A stretch of 64,000 bases of DNA, taken from contig CAUEEP010000884.1 in the NCBI GenBank assembly GCA_958450365.1, forward strand, positions 496,001-560,000. Reading direction: 5' to 3'. The position numbers and the translations under genes are program-made. Origin of the DNA: Mesorhabditis belari (lineage: Eukaryota > Nematoda > Chromadorea > Rhabditida > Rhabditidae). Positions 36,048-46,884 of the stretch are shown here, piece by piece. The notes below the pieces were generated by a model. The model had not been told where the DNA came from and ran no database searches. It worked only from the letters and a program-made list of their open reading frames with translations. The stretch's first letter is position 1; each line of letters opens with the position of its first letter.

Positions 36048-36702
36048 TCTCCAGAGTCAAGAATTGAAGTCAAGAATTGAAGGCAAGAATTGAAGTCAAG
36101 AATCGATGAAGAATGAAGAATCGATTTAAAAGATATTCAACTGAATGCGAATTGAATAAAGATGACAAGAAAAGAAGCAGATCCCCAGAGAAAGTGCTAA
36201 TGGCAAAACGATAGAGAAATTTCTGATGATCGGGAAAATAACCTCTGATTCTCTAGGTTTCTCTTCAAAAATGATCTCTTTTGCAATCACTTTTTGATGA
36301 CAAAAGACTTTATTAGACCTAGAATTTTATATAAACAATTGATTCTTGAGATTCTCCAGAGTCAAGAACTGAAGTCGATCGTCAAAAATCGATTTAAAAG
36401 ATATTCAATTGAATGCAAAAAGATTTAAAAGCTAATTCATTCACCTAATTAAAAGAAATTGCTGTAAAGAAGCTCAATCTTTAGCTTTGAAAAGCTTAAT
36501 TGAGATTAAGAATTGATCGTTTTAAACCAGGATTGTGCTTTCGATCTCAGAAAATGTAAATGGAAAATGAAAATGTTGTTTCAACGTTTAATTGTCTCAA
36601 CGTTTAATTGTTTCAACGTCTTCAAAATATTATCTAATTGATAGAAAACTGAGTTTCAAACAGAATAACATCTTTTAAAAAGTAGATAAATCAAAAAAAT
36701 GT

Positions 36703-37215
36703 ATGACAGTTTGAGTAAAGTACAGTTTGAGTAAAGTACAGTTTGAGCACTTTCTTCAAAAGAAACCCATTTTGGTGTCAATGAAAAAGTTGTAGAGAAT
36801 CAAAAATTAAGCTTATATCCAAATTTTCAAAACGATTCAAAAACTGGTTTTCAAGAAATGCCAAATTTACGAATTTTTGACAAAACTTGCATTTTAAGCG
36901 AAACTACTAAGTGTATCTTTTTTGAAATTTGGCTATAAGCCCAATTTTTGATTCTCTACAACTTTTCTATTGACACCAAAATGGGTTTCTTTTGAAGAAA
37001 GTGCTCAAATGCTCAAACTGGGACATCTCCATTTTTGAGTCTCACACTTGTCTCACACACAAACCAAAATCCTACCACGAAAGAGGAATCCGCAAATTGC
37101 CTGTAAAATGAGCAGAAGTCGTCAATAATAATGGAAATTATTTGGAATGAATTCATGGTTTTATGTTGAATAAATTTTAGTTCAAAGTCCGGCAGTTTTC
37201 AATTCACCAACCCAA
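36703..37215. mobile_element. Mariner-like MITE, family N, left-truncated
   Basis: Right end CAGTTTTCAATTCACCAACCCAA followed by TA. Inner arms (GAGCACTTTCTTCAAAAG and its reverse complement) fold back. Same family as 54638-55539. Confidence 0.7.
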
Positions 37216-37379
37216 TAACTCAATTCCAATTCGAAAAAGTTAAATCTTTTGGTAAAATGAAAACTATTGTTTTAAAGTGAAGCTATTCTTATAAAAGCTG
37301 TAAGGAAATGGAAATAAGTTTCGAAATTCAAAAGAAAACGTTCAATTCAGTAAACGAAAGTGATTGGTTGGATGACTGA

Positions 37380-37690
37380 AAGGAATGAGAAGTGAAGAAG
37401 AAGAAGAAAAAGAAGAAGAAAAAGATGCAAAAAGGGGGGAGAGTCAGTTGGCTCTCGAGGAGATCCACTCATCTGGTGTGGATCCGGGAGAAGATCGGCA
37501 AAAAGGGAAAAATCGGAGAAGGGGAGATCAGGTCGAAGAGGAGAAGAGGAAGAAGAGGAAGAAGAGGAGAAGAGGAAGAAGAGGAAGAGATGGGAAGGAT
37601 GAGATGGGGTGATGTGTTACAACGAGGCACACAACGATCAAGGGAGATTCTCTCCAATTCTCGCATTGATCTTTTCCCTTCCTCTCCTAG
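37380..37690. other. Purine-rich island upstream of the zinc-finger gene
   Basis: GAAGAAGAAAAAGAAG and AGAGGAAGAAGAGG tracts around a GATCCGGGAGAAGATCGG segment. The frames are K/E/R low complexity. Confidence 0.35.
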
Positions 37691-37806
37691 ATCTTAAAGG
37701 TGAAATCAACGTAAGCTGAAAGTATTAAAAGAGTTAAACCTGAAATTAACCTGCAAAATCTTTCTGATAACTTTTCCGCAGGGCCTAATATGTACAGTGG
37801 ATGAAT

Positions 37807-38740
37807 ATTTTTGATATCAACTCGTTTTTAAGGACTTTTATTATCTATTTTGGAAAAAGTTCTTAATAACTTTGTAGTAGTCTTCAAGAGAAGATTCAGG
37901 GCTATCGAATGACTATAATAGCTTAGTTTTTCTATGAATTTACACCAAATTATTATTAAAACAGTGAACGACTACGCGACTGTCCACTCAAAATAACGTT
38001 CTTCTTCTTTCTTTCTTTCTTCTTTTCAAAACTAATCCTAATAAATGAGCGTGTTTCAAGTTTACTTGATCTTAAAGCTCTAGTGAAAGTTATTCACTTT
38101 TCAGCCAACGATAAAACAGAACGATTTTTAGCCAACGATTTTTAGCCAATTTTAAAATTAGGTAAGAATGTAAATTTAAATCAGATGTAGTCTAAAAACT
38201 GTTCTTTCGACTTTTTACGATTTTGAATGCATTTTTGGGTAATCGGTTCAAACCTGTAGCTAGTTTTATGATCAAAATTTTAAAAGCTAGACTTTATTGA
38301 TGCAACTAAAAAAGCCAGTTTGTTGGCTTTAGACAAATTTTGGTGTCAACTCGTTTTTAAGGACTTTTATTATCTATTTTGGAAAAAGTTCTTGATAACT
38401 TTGTACTAGTTTTTGAAGAAGAGATTCAGGGCTATCGAATGACTATAATAGTTGAGTTTTTCTATGAATTTACACCAAATCATCAGTGAAACAGTGAACG
38501 ACTACGCGACTGTACAATCAAAATCACTTCTGTACTAATGACGATGATTTTTGGACTTTTACCCAAGTTTTTAAGACTTTTTATCTTTATTTAACTTTAA
38601 GTTCTCAGTAAATTTGTAGTAGTTTTCAAGAAGAGATTCAAGGCTACCAAATGACTATAATAGCTTAGTTTTTCTTTGAATTGACACCAAATTATCAGTG
38701 AAAAAGTAAACGACTACGCGACTGTCCACTCAAAATGTCG
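37807..38740 (+). repeat. Repeat family Q, three copies
   Basis: Copies at about 37807-37999, 38337-38520 and 38521-38740, each ending near GACTACGCGACTGT. The last two are tandem, like the pair at 30118-30560. Confidence 0.75.
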
Positions 38741-39219
38741 TCGTGAACTCAACGTCAACTAATTCATTGGATTTGACTAACAAAAAGATAAAAAGGAATT
38801 GATTTAAACAAGAGCAAAAAAAATGAGAATCAATGTGTGAAAAATCGAAAAGGTCCAAAGAACATCATCCATTAAAAAGAAAATATTTCCCTGGTATTAT
38901 CCAAATTTGAAACTTAACTTTTTCACAGTGATTATTTTATAAATTGATCGATTTGAGTTGAAATTTTTGATCATTTAGTGCTCATTTTTGCCATTCTTAA
39001 TTAAAAGAAAAGAAATTTTTAAAATTAACAGCGAAATGAGCATTAAATGAACGTTTGTTGAGGAAAAATCAAATTATTGACGTTGATTATTGATATTGAT
39101 AAAGTATTAAAGAGAAAGCATTTCATTTCTTGATTTCTTCAAAACCTTATCTTTACCCATTGATTAATTCAAAAGTTAAAAGAAATCAAAATCAAGAATA
39201 ATAACAAAATAAGTTTCCA

Positions 39220-39540
39220 AAATGAGCGGAGTTATCGAAAAATTTGTTGATGACTGGGAAAACAGTTTCAGATCCGAGAAATCCGAGAAAAAAAAGGAGA
39301 TTTTTAGATCTCTCATTACTAGAAAAGGGCAGTGTTTCTCAAATCTTGAAAAAAATTTCGCGAATCAGTCGTCGGCGAAAGGGGATGAGAGAGTAAGCGT
39401 CGGAAGGGAGGGGACAGTGATGGCTCGTTTCTTCGCCCGTCTCTTCTCCCATCCACTTCACTCTTCCACCGATCGCTATCTGCTGCCAAGGTCAACCATC
39501 GCCCCATCTCTTCTTCTTCTTTTCTACTAGTACTCGTCTT
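39220..39540. other. GC-richer island upstream of the zinc-finger gene
   Basis: Contains CGTCGGCGAAAGGGGATG and CTTCGCCCGTCTCTTC. A 102-codon frame starting MSGVIEKFVDDWEN is open, but I cannot tie it to a family or to splice sites. Confidence 0.25.
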
Positions 39541-39619
39541 GCCCATGCCGGCTATACCTGTGATTTCTGTGAATCAACCAGCACTTATTGATGAGTGAGA
39601 AACTGGGGGAGAAGGGGTT

Positions 39620-39855
39620 GATCGAACTAATAATCAAGAGATGCAAGTAATCAAGAGTAAACAAGAGATGTAAGTAATCTAGAGATGCAAGTAATCTAGA
39701 GATGCAAGTAATCAAGCTCAAACTGGCCAGGAACCAAGAGCAAGCAAGAGATGTAAGGAATCAAGAGATGCAAGTAATCTAGAGATGTAAGTAATCTAGA
39801 GATGCAAGCAAGAGATGCAAGTAATCTAGAGATGTAAGGAATCAAGCTCAAACTA
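39620..39855. repeat. AGAGATGCAAGTAATC array
   Basis: About thirteen units of 14-16 bases in two blocks. AAGCTCAAACT(G/A)(G/T)CCAGGAACC recurs after each block. Confidence 0.8.
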
Positions 39856-40384
39856 TCCAGGAACCCAGAAACATTGTTAATACCAGAACTAGAAATACAA
39901 GGACCATAAATATCCATTAGCAAGATCAGATATGGTCAAAATTGAAACTTGATGTTTTTTGATGTGGACTATCAACCTTTTTTAAATTCTTTTTCACAAA
40001 ATGACACTAATGCAATAACTGTTTCTGGAAAAAAAAATGAAGATACGAATACGGAGCACAGTTTCACGGTCGTTTAAAAGCAAGAAAAGAAAACGGAGAA
40101 AATTTTCCGACATTTTCCGACAAAGAGAATCAGAACCAAGGCAACACAACTCGAAGAAAGATAATCAATCATCGGGCAAAGAAGAAAAAGATGAAGAGAA
40201 GAAGATTGGAATGGAGAGAGATTGGGAAAAGGGAATGGCACGTTAAAGTGGCAAAAGAGGCCTGAAACGATGAAGAAATGAAGTGCAGAGATTCAAAGAG
40301 TCAGAGTTGGGGACAATTCATTTTCTAAATCGTCTCCCCTTTCTATTGTAATCCAATCTTTTTGTGATTCTGTGTAGTTCACAG

Positions 40385-40640
40385 AATTTGCTTTGCTTTA
40401 CTTTGCTTTACTTTGCTTTGCTTTGCATTGCTTTGCTTTGCATTGCTTTGCTTTGCTTTGCATTGCTTTGCTTTGCTTTGCATTGCTTTGCTTTGCTTTG
40501 CTTTGCTTTGCTTTGCTTTGTATTGCTTTGCATTGCTTTGCATTGCTTTGCTTTGCATTGCTTTGCTTTGCTTTGCTTTGCTTTGCTTTGCTTTGTATTG
40601 CTTTGCTTTGCTTTGCTTTACTTTGCTTTGCTTTGTCGAT
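40385..40640. repeat. 5-bp satellite (TTTGC)
   Basis: About fifty TTTGC/ATTGC units. All three frames on one strand stay open, giving spurious CFALLCFAL proteins. Confidence 0.9.
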
Positions 40641-41039
40641 GGTGAAAAAAAAGAAGATATTCAACAAAAAGCATAAAGACAAAGATATTCAGCTGTAAAT
40701 TTGTACCCTGGGGTTTTCAGGATCGGGTAACATCAATTTTATGATGCTAAAAGCCTTGTTTAGAGTCTGCTTTCCCAACTTCATCTCATAAATTGTAAAA
40801 TTTTAAAAAATAAACATGCGCAAGTGATTAGTCAAAAAGATTCCAATGGAAACAATGGGATTGGTGGATTGGTACAGAGATTGTTCAACTCAATATTGAA
40901 ACTAGCATTTGTACAAGTCAAAATCTCTTTTTTTGAAGATTCAATTCAAATTATATATGTAATTATATAATCAATATTGATTCAAATTATATAATCAATA
41001 TTGATCTGAAGAGGAAAGAAAAATGGAGAGATTGAAGGA

Positions 41040-41320
41040 GATTGAAGAGAATGTTTGTGCTGTAAAAAGTTGAATGAGAAGAGGCAGAGGACGATGGTAG
41101 AAGAGGAATGGAGAAGAGGACGATGGTAGAAGAGGTATGGAGAAGAGAATTGAAGAAGAGGAATCGAGAAGAGGAATGGAGAAGAGGAATGGAGAAGAGG
41201 AATAGAGAAGGGGAATGGAGAAGAGGAATGGAGAGGAGGACGATGGTAGAAGAGAACGATGGTAGAAGAGAACGATGGTAGAAGAGAAATCGAGAAGAGG
41301 AATCGAGAAGAGAAATGGAG
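41040..41320. repeat. GAAGAGGAATGGA minisatellite
   Basis: Purine-rich 12-15-base units mixed with GAGGACGATGGTA units. Confidence 0.8.
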
Positions 41321-41519
41321 AAGAAAAGCAACGATGACCTTCAGATCTAGAGTGTATTCCTCTCAAGAAATCGTGTGAAATAGGAAACAGGTTAGGCCGA
41401 AATCAACTGAATCTCTAGAATATCTAGAATATCTTCTACACTTTGTATGATATTCAGTTTATTTTAAATGCACTCAATTCCTTTTGTGCACTATTTCTTG
41501 AGAGAACACTCTATTCAGA

Positions 41520-41960
41520 ACACTCTATTTCTACATTCTATTCAGATCGGTGAAGAGAAGTGAAAACTGAATATGGTTGGTGACAGACCAACTCTTTTTC
41601 ATCTTCAACTATGCTTTTCCATCCATCGATTATCTCAATCACAATTCTGCGCTTGACCTTTGGCTTTGCATTGGCAAAACATTCAAATACACTTCGATCA
41701 CTTTTCAGAAAAAGGTTTGGTTTGGTTTTGGTGAAAATCCTCCAGATGTGTTCCAAAAAGGAATTAGACAAAGCACATGACGAAATGATTGATGAATGAA
41801 TGAAAGAAAAGCTGACTAGAAGCAAAAAGAAATGATTTCTCAATGTTCATAAAGATTTCAATGGTTAATGGAATGAAAAAATATGAATACAGAAGAGTCT
41901 GAGAGATTGCTGAAATTGTATTCAACAATTTACAACAACAAAACAACTTCAAATGGGGAA
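41520..41960. other. Unique intergenic DNA with overlapping open frames
   Basis: Both strands are open for 60-100 codons over 41538-41843. No splice, promoter or family signal decides whether either is coding. Confidence 0.25.
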
Positions 41961-42077
41961 ATGGGTTAAAAAAAATTGGGTAATCGATAAGGTTTAATAG
42001 TTTAATAACTTTTTATTCAATTGTTGAATAAGTCTTTTTGTTTCTTTCTATTTAAAAACAACAAATGCACCAATTAA

Positions 42078-42791
42078 CCCATTCGAAACCGCAGCGTTTT
42101 TTCCTTTTTTTCGTCTACGGACTAAGCCCTTTTTTGACATTTTTGACTCCGAAGCAGTTTATTTATGGTTGGAAAGATGTAAGAGAGTCTCCTACACCAT
42201 TTATTTTTGATGAAGAACGATTTGGATTTGACTTCAGTACTTTTCAAGATCCTATCGATTATTCTTCTTATTTTATCGACGACAATATTTTAGTAGGCGA
42301 ATCTAATAAACATGGAAAAAAGGAAAACAAACTGGCAGGATTTCGATGCAAAATCTTTCAAGCTCTTCCTGACTTCAAATGGGAATCGTCAAATTACCGA
42401 GGATTCGTGACTACTGGAGTAGCAGGCCTGGATTAGGAGGATTTTCCCACATGTCCCACATTATGTCAAGAGCAAAATTTGAATCTATTCTTCGCAACCT
42501 GCGTTTTTGTGATAATGAACTGGATCCTGCAGGAGATCGGCTTTATAAGATTAGAGCTATTATGGAACATTTCAATGCAAAACCAGAGACTGCATTGATT
42601 CCGGGTAAATATGAAACATCTTTTTTGCCCACATAATTTGTAGATCTGCTACAATTGGAATATACATGTAATGCTGAAAAACAGCAAAAAAAAAAGCAAT
42701 TAATTGAATGAAAATAGCTCAATTAGCGCTGCAGCGGTCCGTTCCTGAGTTTTTGTTGCAGTGATTATTCGCTGCAGAAGTTTCGAATGGG
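42078..42791 (+). mobile_element. piggyBac-like element remnant
   Basis: Flanked by TTAA at 42074-42077 and 42792-42795, the piggyBac target site. Terminal repeats CCCATTCGAAAC and GTTTCGAATGGG are 12-13 bases. At 714 bases it has lost most of its transposase gene. Confidence 0.88.
42121..42636 (+). pseudogene. piggyBac transposase N-terminal fragment, frameshifted
   Basis: One frame (to about 42430) reads through RGFVTTGVAGL. The next (42420-42636) continues with SHIMSRAKFESILRNLRFCD and DRLYKIRAIMEHFN, typical of the start of the PGBD/DDE_Tnp_1_7 domain. The catalytic Asp region is absent and the element is dead. Confidence 0.8.
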
Positions 42792-42934
42792 TTAAACAAT
42801 TGGTTTCTTTTATTAGAAAAATGAATTATTTTTCTGTAAAATAATATTAAAAGAGATTTCAAATGTGAATGAATAAAAGTTATTTGTTATTTTTTTAAAC
42901 AAAAGTCTGAAAAGAAACGAAAAAACTTGAATTA

Positions 42935-43407
42935 TTGGGTTGATGGAAAAGTCCTTTCCGATTTTTTGGGAGAGTACCTTAAATTTGTCGAATTTTGACG
43001 TTTTATAGCTCATCCTAAAGCTGAATTCAAGACGAATCGATTGGTAAAAACCGTTTTGAGATATCTCTTTTCTAAAAGTTTTTACAGCTATTTTAGTAAA
43101 GGGGGGCAGAGCCAAAAAATGGCTGTTTTCACGTTTCGTTAGTTTTCCGTGCAGAAACCTAGGCTAAAAACATGTGTTTCGTGATCAGCGTCAAAAATAA
43201 CCCGTAGACGCGCATTTTCAGAATCTTAGTAAAAAATTTTTGAAAAATATGGTCACCGGTGGAAGTCGAACCAGCGACCCTCAGATCAATAGCCTTTCCG
43301 CCGCTTTTCGCGATTTTCCTTCGTTTTTCTTGTTTTTTTTGTTGAAAAATTGGACAAATTTAAGGTACTCTCCCAAAAAATCGGAAAGGACTTTTCCATC
43401 AACCCAA
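42935..43407. mobile_element. Mariner-like MITE with about 55-bp ends
   Basis: TTGGGTTGATGGAAAAGTCC at the left and its reverse complement at the right extend inward for about 55 bases. TA on both sides (42933-42934, 43408-43409). The interior has a tRNA-like 3' half at 43250-43310. Confidence 0.85.
43250..43310 (-). repeat. tRNA-like 3' half inside a MITE
   Basis: On the minus strand GGGTCGCTGGTTCGACTTCC resembles the end of an anticodon arm, a variable region and a T-arm with B-box GGTTCGACTTCC. A convincing A-box half is not evident, so it is a captured tRNA fragment. Confidence 0.5.
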
Positions 43408-43409
43408 TA

Positions 43410-43510
43410 TGTTCGGATATAGACAAGCGTTACTAAACTTATTGAGGGAAGCTTTTAAAGTGAGGGAAGCTTTTAAAACATGTCTTTCTGTATTTAAAAG
43501 TACGTTATCT
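43410..43510. mobile_element. Left-end fragment of a mariner-like element
   Basis: GTTCGGATATAGACAAGCGTTAC and the following GAAGCTTTTAAAG/ATGTCTTTCTGTATTTAAA match the left end of the element at 43627. Confidence 0.65.
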
Positions 43511-43626
43511 TATGCATATTTGGAATCTTTTTAAATATATATTCATTTTAAAATCAAATTTTAGTAAAGTAACTATATGAAAGTTGTTTGAATTGAACAA
43601 AAAGAGAAAGAAAAGCGGCCAAAATA

Positions 43627-44221
43627 TTAGGTTTTCGGATATAAACAAGCGTTACGAAACTTATTGTTGTGTTGTTGTTGAGAAGCTTTTTAAAAATGTC
43701 TTTCTTTATTTAAAGGACGTTATCTTGTGCACATTTGGAATCTTTTTAAACGGATAACTTCTTATTTTTAAGAGCTTTTCTTGCTTTAGATCTTTTTCTT
43801 GCTTTAGATGATCGACTTCAAAAATTTCAAGTTCGCGTCTGCCTACTTTACGACTTCAAACTGGGCAAAACAGTCGCGGAATCCCATCGAAATTTGGTCA
43901 AAGCATTTGGGAATGATGTATTTTTCGAAAGCCGATGCCGAGCCTGGTTCCAACGCTTTTGGAATGGTTATGAAAGTCTCGAGGATGATGAACACTCTCG
44001 TCGATCCCAAGTCCTCAAGACCTCAAACGGTAGACAACGATACTTTGTGGACTGCAATCGAATCAGATCCATGTCAACGCGTGAACTTGCTCAACAGTTT
44101 CTATGTTCAAACTCTACTATTGATGAGCATCTCCACGCCATTGGAAAAGCGATCAGATACGGGAAATGACTTCCTCCTCAGTTAAGCAGTGCAAACGCTC
44201 ATTTATATCCGAACAGCCTAA
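43627..44221 (+). mobile_element. Deleted mariner element
   Basis: TA flanks (43625-43626, 44222-44223) and inverted ends TTAGGTTTTCGGATATAAAC / ATATCCGAACAGCCTAA. Only the transposase N-terminus remains. Confidence 0.85.
43800..44175 (+). pseudogene. Mariner transposase N-terminal fragment, frameshifted
   Basis: One frame has ESRCRAWFQRFWNGYESLED, then EHSRRS and STRELAQQFLCSNSTIDEHL, the paired helix-turn-helix region of mariner transposases. An adjacent frame supplies the TVDNDTLWTAIESDPC linker. At least two frameshifts, and no catalytic domain. Confidence 0.85.
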
Positions 44222-44404
44222 TATTATAATGAATTAACGAGTAAAAATGAGTAAACAATACAAAGATAAAGAGCAAATAATATAATATAAATAGTAAATA
44301 GTAAGTAAATAAGTAAATAATGTGTTAAACACAAAGACAAACCAATTGAGAAGCTATTAAGTAAAGGAGAGCCAATTGAATTCTTGATGAACTTGAAACT
44401 AGCT

Positions 44405-45155
44405 TTAGAAATTAAACATTATACTAGCTTTAATAAATTTCATTTAAAAGAACAATTCTATATATGTAAATGTTTCAAATTAAAGCAAAAGAATCAAAAT
44501 TTTTAAGCATTTTGATCAATTGAATCATTGAATCATTGAATTCCATCATTGAATTATTCCTAAATGAATTTATATGCAAAATTGAGAGAGATGAAGCAAA
44601 ATTGATTAATTGATTTCTTCATTAATAATAAGTAAAGTAAAGTAATAAACTTAATAAAGTAAAGAGAGCCAATTGAATTCTTGATGAACTTGAAGCTAGC
44701 TAGAACTTGAAGCTAGCTAGAACTTGAAGCTAGCTAGAACTTGAAGCTAGCTAGAACTTGAAGCTAGCTAGAACTTGAAGCTAGCTAGAACTTGAAGCTA
44801 GCTAGAACTTGAAGCTAGCTAGAACTTGAAGCTAGCTAGAACTTGAAGCTAGCTAGAACTTGAAGCTAGCTAGAACTTGAAGCTAGCTAGAACTTGAAGC
44901 TAGCTAGAACTTGAAGCTAGCTAGAACTTGAAGCTAGAACTAGTTTTAACAACTAGTTTCAACTTGTTACTTGTACATGTTACTAGTTTTAATAAATTTC
45001 ATTTAAAAAAACAATTCTATATATGTAAATGTTTCAAATTAAAGCAAAAGAATCAAAATTTTTAAGCATTTTGATCAATTGAGTCATTGAATCATTGAAT
45101 TCCATCATTGAATTATTCCTAAATGAATTTATATGCAAAATTGAGAGAGAGATGA
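44405..45155. repeat. 17-bp array flanked by a direct duplication
   Basis: About fifteen units of AGAACTTGAAGCTAGCT occupy 44690-44945. The flanks 44440-44600 and 44985-45145 are near-identical (TATATATGTAAATGTTTCAA, AAAGCAAAAGAATCAAAA), each carrying a Ruby-like motif (44471, 45030). Confidence 0.85.
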
Positions 45156-45159
45156 AGAG

Positions 45160-45400
45160 AATTTTTCAAGAGTTACACGTTGGTGTTGCCGGGAGAAAAG
45201 AGGAATCGATGTGTGTTTGGAGATAGATGAAAAGGCGGGGGGAAATGGAGAGGAGAAGGCGGGGTGACTGAGCGGGGGAAGGGAGAGGTTGTGTGCGTGG
45301 CATGGACGACACGATGAGACGGGGCCTTCTGAAGGCCTCCACTGTGCCCCCACCCAAAAACTAGTGCCAAAAAAATACAAAGGGCAACACTGGGTAACCC
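45160..45400. other. GC-rich intergenic island
   Basis: AAGGCGGGGGGAAATGG, GGCGGGGTGACTGAGCGGGG and GACACGATGAGACGGGGCC. Candidate regulatory DNA or an unrecognised exon; no splice signals fit. Confidence 0.3.
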
Positions 45401-45559
45401 TTTTAAACATCGTGAGCAAACAACTCATTTAGAAGAATTTGTGTTACAAATTTCAGCACAACAAAGAAAGCTTTCATTTCTAGTGACATTTTGATGATTA
45501 ACAATGATTAAAACGGAGATGATGGAGGTGTTTATCGAAAAACTGTATTAAGTTTACAA

Positions 45560-45662
45560 GCTAGTCCTTGACCTACAAGCTAGTTCAAGTTTTACAAGCT
45601 AGTTCAAGTTTTACAAGCTAGTCCTTGACCTGCAAGCTAGTCCTTGACCTGCAAGCTAGTTC
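45560..45662. repeat. ACAAGCTAGTCCTTGACCT array
   Basis: About six units of 18-19 bases mixed with ACAAGCTAGTTCAAGTTTT. Confidence 0.75.
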
Positions 45663-46074
45663 TTTCCTTAAAATTGCCACAAAAGCCAAAAGCTAGCCAA
45701 ACCAAGGCTAAAACCTGGCTTTTTCTATCAGTCTTTGCCTGGCATTTTAATATTTTTTGGATTTAGTCTAATTTAGCATAAAATCTTGGCTTTGGCTTGA
45801 TCTGGCCTGGAAATTACGAGAAATTCGGCTTTAGAAATATTAAGTTTCAATTTTGACGACATCTAAGCTTACTGTTGGATAATAATATCCCTTGATTTAG
45901 TCGTTTAGCTTTTAAGTAATTGTATCGGCTTTGGCTTGGCTTGAGAATTTGGCTTCAACTCTGAATCTTACTTACTGATAAAGTTACTCATACAAGCAAA
46001 CCCCAGCATCGCACTGGCAAAAGAAAACGAACGAAAACTTTGTTTGAAAGAGAGGCGTCTGTGTTTGGTGGAAA

Positions 46075-46278
46075 ATGGCCGACGACACGGGCAAGGCCGC
46101 CTTCTGGAGCACTCTCGACAGTGAAAAAGGGGAATTGAAAAGAAATATGGAAAGAATTGCGGAGAATCGAGAGAAAATCAAAAGAGAAAGAAGGCGAAAG
46201 GGAGCCAGCCTGATTACAGCGTCACCCCCCTCCCTTTTCGCCGACTCTTTCGGCGGAGTGTCGGGGAAGCCACAGTGA
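46075..46278 (+). CDS. Unassigned open frame in a CpG-rich island
   Basis: Begins MADDTGKAAFWSTLD with GC-rich codons unlike its surroundings, then a charged K/E/R helix-like stretch. A donor-like GTGAAA follows codon 15. No family, acceptor or downstream exon is evident, and the opposite strand is open too. The island (46000-46540) may instead be promoter DNA between the divergent genes. Confidence 0.2.
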   Translation: MADDTGKAAFWSTLDSEKGELKRNMERIAENREKIKRERRRKGASLITASPPSLFADSFGGVSGKPQ

Positions 46279-46739
46279 GCACTGTCCTCCCCATCTCTTC
46301 TCAGTCTTCTTCTCTTTCCCCTTTCTGCATCCATCCGATCCCTTCATCGTTGCGGAGAAGAAGGAGAGCCAACACCCCGATCGATCAAACCGCCATTCCT
46401 TCTTTTTCTCTTTTCTCTGGATCTGGAGCCAGGATTAGAGATTTCTAGGTGGTGATGATATAAACAAAAATGATCAGATGGAAGAGAAGATAGGGAAAGG
46501 GGCAATGGAAATTCAATGATGTGGAAGATAGAAACAAACGAGATTTGAAATGGTTAGGACTTTGGGCAAATGATAGACAACGAGTTTGACTGTAGCTCGT
46601 TGGCTACTAATCTAGCCAAAGTCTAACTCAGTTCAACAATTGCAATAGGTTTTAAACCTTTAAAACCTAGGTTTTGAAATTCAGACTGTATTAGGCAAAA
46701 GCTATGAATTAGAGACAAACGAGCTCTCTCTTTGAAATG

Positions 46740-46866
46740 GTTAGGAGATTGTTCAGGAGAAGATTGTTCAGGAGAAGATTGTTCAGGAGAAGATTGTTCA
46801 GGAGAAGATTGTTCAGGAGAATATTGATCAGGAGAAGATTGTTCAGGAGAAGATTGAGCAAGAAGA
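46740..46866. repeat. 15-bp array (TTCAGGAGAAGATTG)
   Basis: Eight units. Open on both strands only as repeats. Confidence 0.8.
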
Positions 46867-46884
46867 TTGATATATTAGAATATA

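Larger units (their letters stand above)
394..38059. promoter_or_regulatory. Domain of dense Ruby-like TGTTTCAA motifs (candidate piRNA/21U-RNA domain)
   Basis: About 46 copies of TGTTTCAA, counting both strands, fall in this 37.7-kb stretch, roughly one per 0.8 kb. Simple base composition predicts about three. They sit in introns and intergenic DNA in otherwise dissimilar AT-rich surroundings, usually as (A/G)TGTTTCAA. In Caenorhabditis, CTGTTTCA is the core of the Ruby motif, about 40 bases upstream of each type I piRNA. Only about eight copies occur in the remaining 26 kb. Positions are listed in the findings. That these drive piRNAs here is inference. Confidence 0.5.
42019..42932. mobile_element. 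Family M mariner-like MITE split by a piggyBac insertion
   Basis: GAATAAGTCTTTTTGTTTC and CAACAAATGCACCAA to the left, and TTCTTTTATTAGAAAAATGA and AAGTCTGAAAAGAAACG to the right, match copy 1 on either side of the TTAA insertion. Confidence 0.7.

Noticed and set aside
39222..39530. 102-codon frame MSGVIEKFVDDWEN...
   Set aside because: Plausible at its start only. It turns Ser/Leu-rich through a composition island, and the opposite strand is also open.
40364..40698. Several overlapping Cys/Phe/Ala/Leu frames
   Set aside because: A 5-bp satellite is open in every frame; there is no coding signal.
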